The notes under the pieces: generated by a model | Seen by the model: only the letters and a program-made list of their open reading frames with translations | What the model was told of the DNA's origin: nothing | Database searches by the model: none | Translations under genes and position numbers: made by a program | Source of the DNA: an uncultured Christensenella sp. | GTDB lineage: Bacteria > Bacillota > Clostridia > Christensenellales > Pumilibacteraceae | Length of the DNA: 64,000 nt | Direction of reading: 5' to 3' | Assembly: GCA_910579205.1 (NCBI GenBank) | Contig: CAJTTD010000004.1 | Span: forward strand, 118,023-182,022 | Part shown: piece by piece, positions 61,021 to 64,000 of the stretch | Position numbering within the stretch: the first letter of the stretch is position 1 | How the letters are laid out: every line of letters starts with the position of its first letter

Positions 61021-61743
61021 TTACAGCAATTTCGAGCCTTTTTTTGCTTGCGAATATTCGTCGCGGTGTTTAATTTTATAATGTTTTCCGTCCATGACGA
61101 AATTCGATCCCGTTTGGTGGAAATCGAACGCAACGCCGTATTCGTCGCATGTGCTCTTGATACGTTTTATCCAATCGAAATCGCATACGCGCGCGTTTTT
61201 ATAAGATTCGCCGCCGACCGAAACTTGATCTATGCAGTGTGTTTTCAGATACTCGCCGAGTTCTACATATTCGAGAATAGGCGCAACAAAAACATACTTC
61301 TTTTTTGCTTTTGCTTGTACGAGATAGGGCAGTCGTTCGTCCGCAGCCTTTTGATTTTCGCACGATACCGCTATCGCCACGTTGTCGTATCCGTCTTTCC
61401 AATCGGACGGAATGCATGCATCAAATCGGTGTATGCGCTTTGTGCATATCAAAAATTCAACATCAGATCTCTGCGCTATCAGCCGCCATGCGTCATCGCG
61501 CCACTCATCCGCTTCTTCCAAAAAGAAATCGGACGTGAAGCAAGTAGCAACACTGCTGTGCGGCGGCATCTTGTAATTGCCTTTTCTGTCTTTTTTGACG
61601 GGAAGATCGAAATTTGATTTCGACTTAACAACTACGTTTGAATCGACGCCGCGCAACCCGTCGAGATAATAAACGTAACAGTTTTGACAGCCCGCGCTAT
61701 ATTTGTGGCAACCGTGCCACGGATTCCATAACATTTTGCCCAT
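61021..61743 (-). CDS. DUF5131 (phage Gp37/Gp68-like) protein
   Basis: A 240-residue protein opening WNPWHGCHKYSAGCQNCYVY. The three Cys in a C-x6-C-x2-C pattern recall radical-SAM-like proteins, and the family occurs in phages and bacterial chromosomes alike. Other motifs are FTSDFFLEEADEWR, LICTKRIHRF and VSVGGES. Function is unknown. No phage genes lie nearby. A weak ribosome site precedes the ATG. Confidence 0.88.
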   Translation of the reverse strand: MGKMLWNPWHGCHKYSAGCQNCYVYYLDGLRGVDSNVVVKSKSNFDLPVKKDRKGNYKMPPHSSVATCFTSDFFLEEADEWRDDAWRLIAQRSDVEFLICTKRIHRFDACIPSDWKDGYDNVAIAVSCENQKAADERLPYLVQAKAKKKYVFVAPILEYVELGEYLKTHCIDQVSVGGESYKNARVCDFDWIKRIKSTCDEYGVAFDFHQTGSNFVMDGKHYKIKHRDEYSQAKKGSKLL

Positions 61744-61813
61744 AAAATACTTTCAATGGTTTGATGAAGGTATTTTATCACATTTTAGACCGTAATTCAA
61801 CAGTATTTAATTA

Positions 61814-61963
61814 TTATTTATCATTATTGTCAGTAGCACTAAAATTCGGCTGTTCGTCATTCGTTTTGACGGCAGCGGACGCACTCCTCACGGTCATATG
61901 ACAATGCGGTTTTTTTATCGGGCAGTTCGGATCTTTGCATTCGTTTTTATGTTTATCGTTCAT
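61814..61963 (-). CDS. Possible 49-residue Cys-rich small protein
   Basis: A short minus-strand frame with ECKDPNCPIKKPHCHM near the start and a polar tail. TACAAT lies 5 nt before the ATG, and the inverted repeat ATGCC-gtttaa-GGCAT sits just upstream of that box. No Shine-Dalgarno site. It fits the leaderless pattern seen at other genes here. It may be chance; the Cys and His spacing is the main argument. Upstream, 61964-62023 holds no other feature. Confidence 0.35.
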   Translation of the reverse strand: MNDKHKNECKDPNCPIKKPHCHMTVRSASAAVKTNDEQPNFSATDNNDK

Positions 61964-62023
61964 AGTTCATTGTATGCCTTAAACGGCATTGACGACACCG
62001 CAAGTAAATACGGAGCGTATTAC

Positions 62024-62052
62024 TTGATTATACGGCTTGATTGTGGTATGAT
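62024..62052 (+). promoter_or_regulatory. sigma-A promoter of galM
   Basis: TTGATT at 62024-62029 and TATGAT at 62047-62052 are 17 nt apart. Confidence 0.65.
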
Positions 62053-62091
62053 ATCGTATATGAGCGTCAAAGCGACGTTATGGAGGACATC

Positions 62092-63099
62092 ATGGCGGAA
62101 AAGCAATATTACGATACCATAAACGACAGATCCGTATATAAATACATTTTAAAGAGCGGTAAGCTCGATGTCGGAGTAGTCGATCACGGCGCGCGCATCG
62201 ATCATTTAAGGTTCGACGGCGTAGACGTGGCGCTAGGCTTCGATTCTATAAAAGACTATTGCGACAGCGCGACTTATGCGGGCGCGACTATAGGAAGAGT
62301 AGCGAACCGTATTGCCAAAGGCAAATTCGCAATAAACGGCAAGACATATTCGCTCGCTTGCAATAACGGAAAAAATCATTTGCACGGCGGAAACGTCGGC
62401 TTTGACAAACGCCCATTCGATGTTATTGAACATACGAACGATAAAATAGTCATGCGGTACGTCAGTGCGGACGGCGAGGAGGGCTATCCCGGCAAGCTGA
62501 CGTTGACCGTTACCTTTACTATCGACGGCTGTAAATTGCATATAGGATTCACCGCCGAGAGCGATGCGGATACGTTGTGGTGTCCCACTAATCATCTGTA
62601 TTTCAATTTGGACGGCGCGGGCAGCGGCACATGTCTTAAAAACAAACTGGTTATAAATTCCGATACGATTACTCCCGTTGACGAAGGGCTTATCCCCACG
62701 GGCGAAAAGAAAGCGGTCGATAAGACGTTCGATTTCCGAGTAATGCGCGAGATAGGCGAAGAGTATTCTTCGGATGAGCTTAAAGCTACAAACGGCTACG
62801 ACCACAATTACATACTGCGTGGCGATGACGCAGTTTGTGAAGTCAATAGCGATGCAAGCGGCATTTCCATGCGTTTATATACCGATTTGCCGTGCTTGCA
62901 GTTCTATTCGGGCGGGGCTATGCGCAAGTGCAAAGGTCATGACGGCTTGTATGACACGTGGTACGGCTTTTGTTTGGAGCCGCAATTCGCGCCAAATGCG
63001 ATAAATGCAGAGGGCTTCGACAAACCCATACTCAAAAAAGGCGAAGTAAAGTCGTACAATATAGAATACGTATTTTCGCGCGATAACGGTCGTGAATGA
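62092..63099 (+). CDS. galM: Aldose 1-epimerase (galactose mutarotase)
   Basis: GalM interconverts the alpha and beta forms of hexoses. The 335-residue beta-sandwich protein has GATIGRVANRIAKGKF, NGKNHLHGG with a catalytic His, CPTNHLYFNLDG with the second His, GYDHNYIL with Asp, and the catalytic Glu in CLEPQFAPNAIN. GGAGG lies before ATG 62092; the longer frame upstream runs into the promoter. A monocistronic unit. Confidence 0.95.
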   Translation: MAEKQYYDTINDRSVYKYILKSGKLDVGVVDHGARIDHLRFDGVDVALGFDSIKDYCDSATYAGATIGRVANRIAKGKFAINGKTYSLACNNGKNHLHGGNVGFDKRPFDVIEHTNDKIVMRYVSADGEEGYPGKLTLTVTFTIDGCKLHIGFTAESDADTLWCPTNHLYFNLDGAGSGTCLKNKLVINSDTITPVDEGLIPTGEKKAVDKTFDFRVMREIGEEYSSDELKATNGYDHNYILRGDDAVCEVNSDASGISMRLYTDLPCLQFYSGGAMRKCKGHDGLYDTWYGFCLEPQFAPNAINAEGFDKPILKKGEVKSYNIEYVFSRDNGRE

Positions 63100-63148
63100 T
63101 CACTAAACAATGAATAGAAATTGACGGTAAAATAAATATATAAAGCAA

Positions 63149-63187
63149 AAAAAAGTCCACGCATTTTGATTGGCGCGGGCTTTTTTC
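63149..63187. terminator. Bidirectional terminator between galM and the reductase gene
   Basis: A run of A and GTCCACGC faces GCGCGGGC and a run of T, with one mismatch and one G-T pair in the stem. The flanking genes are convergent. Confidence 0.75.
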
Positions 63188-63280
63188 TGTTGAAATTTGT
63201 TTATCAATACGTTTATGAATTTATCGCGCCGTATGTGTTTATGCGCATAGTAAACTTGAGGTCGCTTGACGTGGATATTA

Positions 63281-64000
63281 TTATTTCCGTTTCTTCCACG
63301 GACGAGCGTTGCCGAGCCAGCCGTTGTCGTACCAATAGTCGTTGTCGAGACCGGTGTTGCCGTTTTTTCGTACGCGTTTTTGTATGAATCGGCACAATGT
63401 AAACTTGATTTTAGTCATGGTACTCGTGCGCGCGGGTTTTGAATAATCGATCTTTGCGAATTTGCGAGCAAGTCTGTTGATCTTATTTGTCATATTATTT
63501 CGTTTCTTTTCCGACAAATTGTCCCAAACTATATCGCTAATGAGCGCGCCTTTGAATATGCCGATCTTAGAAACGCCCCACCACGACAAGCTTTGTTTGA
63601 TATCGGTTGCCGTTGATTTTGCTCCCGCGCCGACACATTGCGTGATGATGACCGCACGCTTGGCGAACATTTCCGCAGCAGGTCGATGCGGCATCCAACG
63701 ATATCCCAAATGATCGAGCAATGCCTTCATAGCACCCGTCGCATGCATAACATAGGCGGGTGAAGTCATAACTATCAAATCGGCTTGCATTAGCGATCTT
63801 TCGATGTTGTCTATGTAAGAGCGATCTTTGCAAGTATCTTCACCGCGCATAAAACAGTTTGTGCAACCGACGCAAAAGGCGGGGCAGTCTTTCGGCAAAT
63901 AAAATTCGGTGATTTCGGCAACTGCTTTGAAATTTTGTAAAAACAGTTCTTTCAATTTGTAAGTAACACCGCGCTTCTCCGTACCGTTTATTACTGTTAT
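63281..64000 (-). CDS. Flavodoxin-like NAD(P)H-dependent FMN reductase (5' partial)
   Basis: The frame stays open to the window edge, where ITVINGTEKRGVTYKLKELF can be read, so the true start lies just outside. The visible 239 residues show the FMN-phosphate-binding NGTEKRGVTY loop, a Cys cluster FCVGCTNCFMRGEDTC, MTSPAYVMHATGAMKALLDH and a basic C-terminal tail. It is an NADPH-dependent FMN reductase-type oxidoreductase. The Cys cluster resembles iron-sulfur flavoproteins (C-x2-C-x2-C-x6-C is not strict). Confidence 0.82.
   Translation of the reverse strand: MTVINGTEKRGVTYKLKELFLQNFKAVAEITEFYLPKDCPAFCVGCTNCFMRGEDTCKDRSYIDNIERSLMQADLIVMTSPAYVMHATGAMKALLDHLGYRWMPHRPAAEMFAKRAVIITQCVGAGAKSTATDIKQSLSWWGVSKIGIFKGALISDIVWDNLSEKKRNNMTNKINRLARKFAKIDYSKPARTSTMTKIKFTLCRFIQKRVRKNGNTGLDNDYWYDNGWLGNARPWKKRK

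Noticed and set aside
61021..61743. Prophage remnant
   Set aside because: The DUF5131 family is also chromosomal and no other phage gene, integrase or attachment site is nearby.
61898..62122. Plus-strand 74-codon frame upstream of galM
   Set aside because: It runs through the galM promoter and ribosome site, lacks its own ribosome site, and its sequence shows no family features.
1..64000. tRNA, rRNA, tmRNA, SRP RNA or T-box elements
   Set aside because: I looked for T-loop, T-box and core rRNA signatures and saw none; this was by eye, and a covariance scan would be decisive.

Overview
The window looks like chromosomal core DNA of an endospore-forming, low-to-medium GC member of the Firmicutes class Clostridia. 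The evidence is gene order: polC-like gene, rimP-nusA-rnpM-ylxQ-infB-rbfA-nrnA-truB-ribF; a full spoIIIAA-AH operon; nusB-folD-xseA-xseB-ispA-dxs-nadK-recN-spoIVB; rpe-spoVM-rpmB-asp23-fakA-recG; infC-rpmI-rplT; scpAB-ytfI-ytfJ-dac-rluB; and cmk-plsC-ispH/rpsA. All are typical Clostridia neighbourhoods. An uncultured Christensenellales-type lineage is my inference from the style of the genome and is not shown by the sequence. Almost every gene is on the + strand. No rRNA, tRNA, CRISPR array, insertion sequence or prophage was seen.

Layout. 1-12 kb: translation and ribosome maturation, RNA turnover, tRNA modification, flavin synthesis, a peptidase and EF-P. 12-16.7 kb: the SpoIIIA forespore channel operon behind a sigma-E-like promoter. 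16.7-17.1 kb: a gene-free block of tandem hairpins with a duplicated promoter-containing unit. 17.1-28.7 kb: nusB, folate, exonuclease VII, isoprenoid and NAD kinase genes, recN, spoIVB, a receiver-less Spo0A remnant and a PBP5-type carboxypeptidase. 28.8-36.3 kb: rpe, the 24-residue spoVM, divergent rpmB, asp23, fakA, recG and comEC. 36.3-46.2 kb: a lipoprotein, the infC operon with its attenuator, an rRNA methyltransferase, yebC, lysA, an M50 protease, condensin subunits and sporulation-linked ytfI-ytfJ-dac, then rluB. 46.3-51 kb: a five-gene biotin-dependent Na+-pumping decarboxylase or transcarboxylase cluster. 51-56.8 kb: surE, a flavoprotein, an AroH-Cmk fusion, plsC and an IspH-S1 fusion. 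56.8-64 kb: a structured leader with an unknown zinc-ribbon gene, a dipeptidase, purB, a DUF5131 gene, galM and a partial flavodoxin-like reductase.

The most unusual points are: (i) the polC position holds only a PolC N-terminal/OB region joined to a DEDDh exonuclease, with no PHP or polymerase domain; (ii) the position after spoIVB, where spo0A normally lies, holds an 89-residue Spo0A DNA-binding domain with no receiver; (iii) rimP seems to start at AUC and infC at AUU, each behind a good Shine-Dalgarno site; (iv) two non-coding blocks (16.79-17.06 kb and 56.93-57.06 kb) look like structured RNAs; (v) chorismate mutase (AroH type) is fused to cytidylate kinase; (vi) several genes seem to have leaderless mRNAs, with a -10 box 6-8 nt before the ATG.

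All functional calls rest on reading motifs and gene order by eye. No database search or structure prediction was run.
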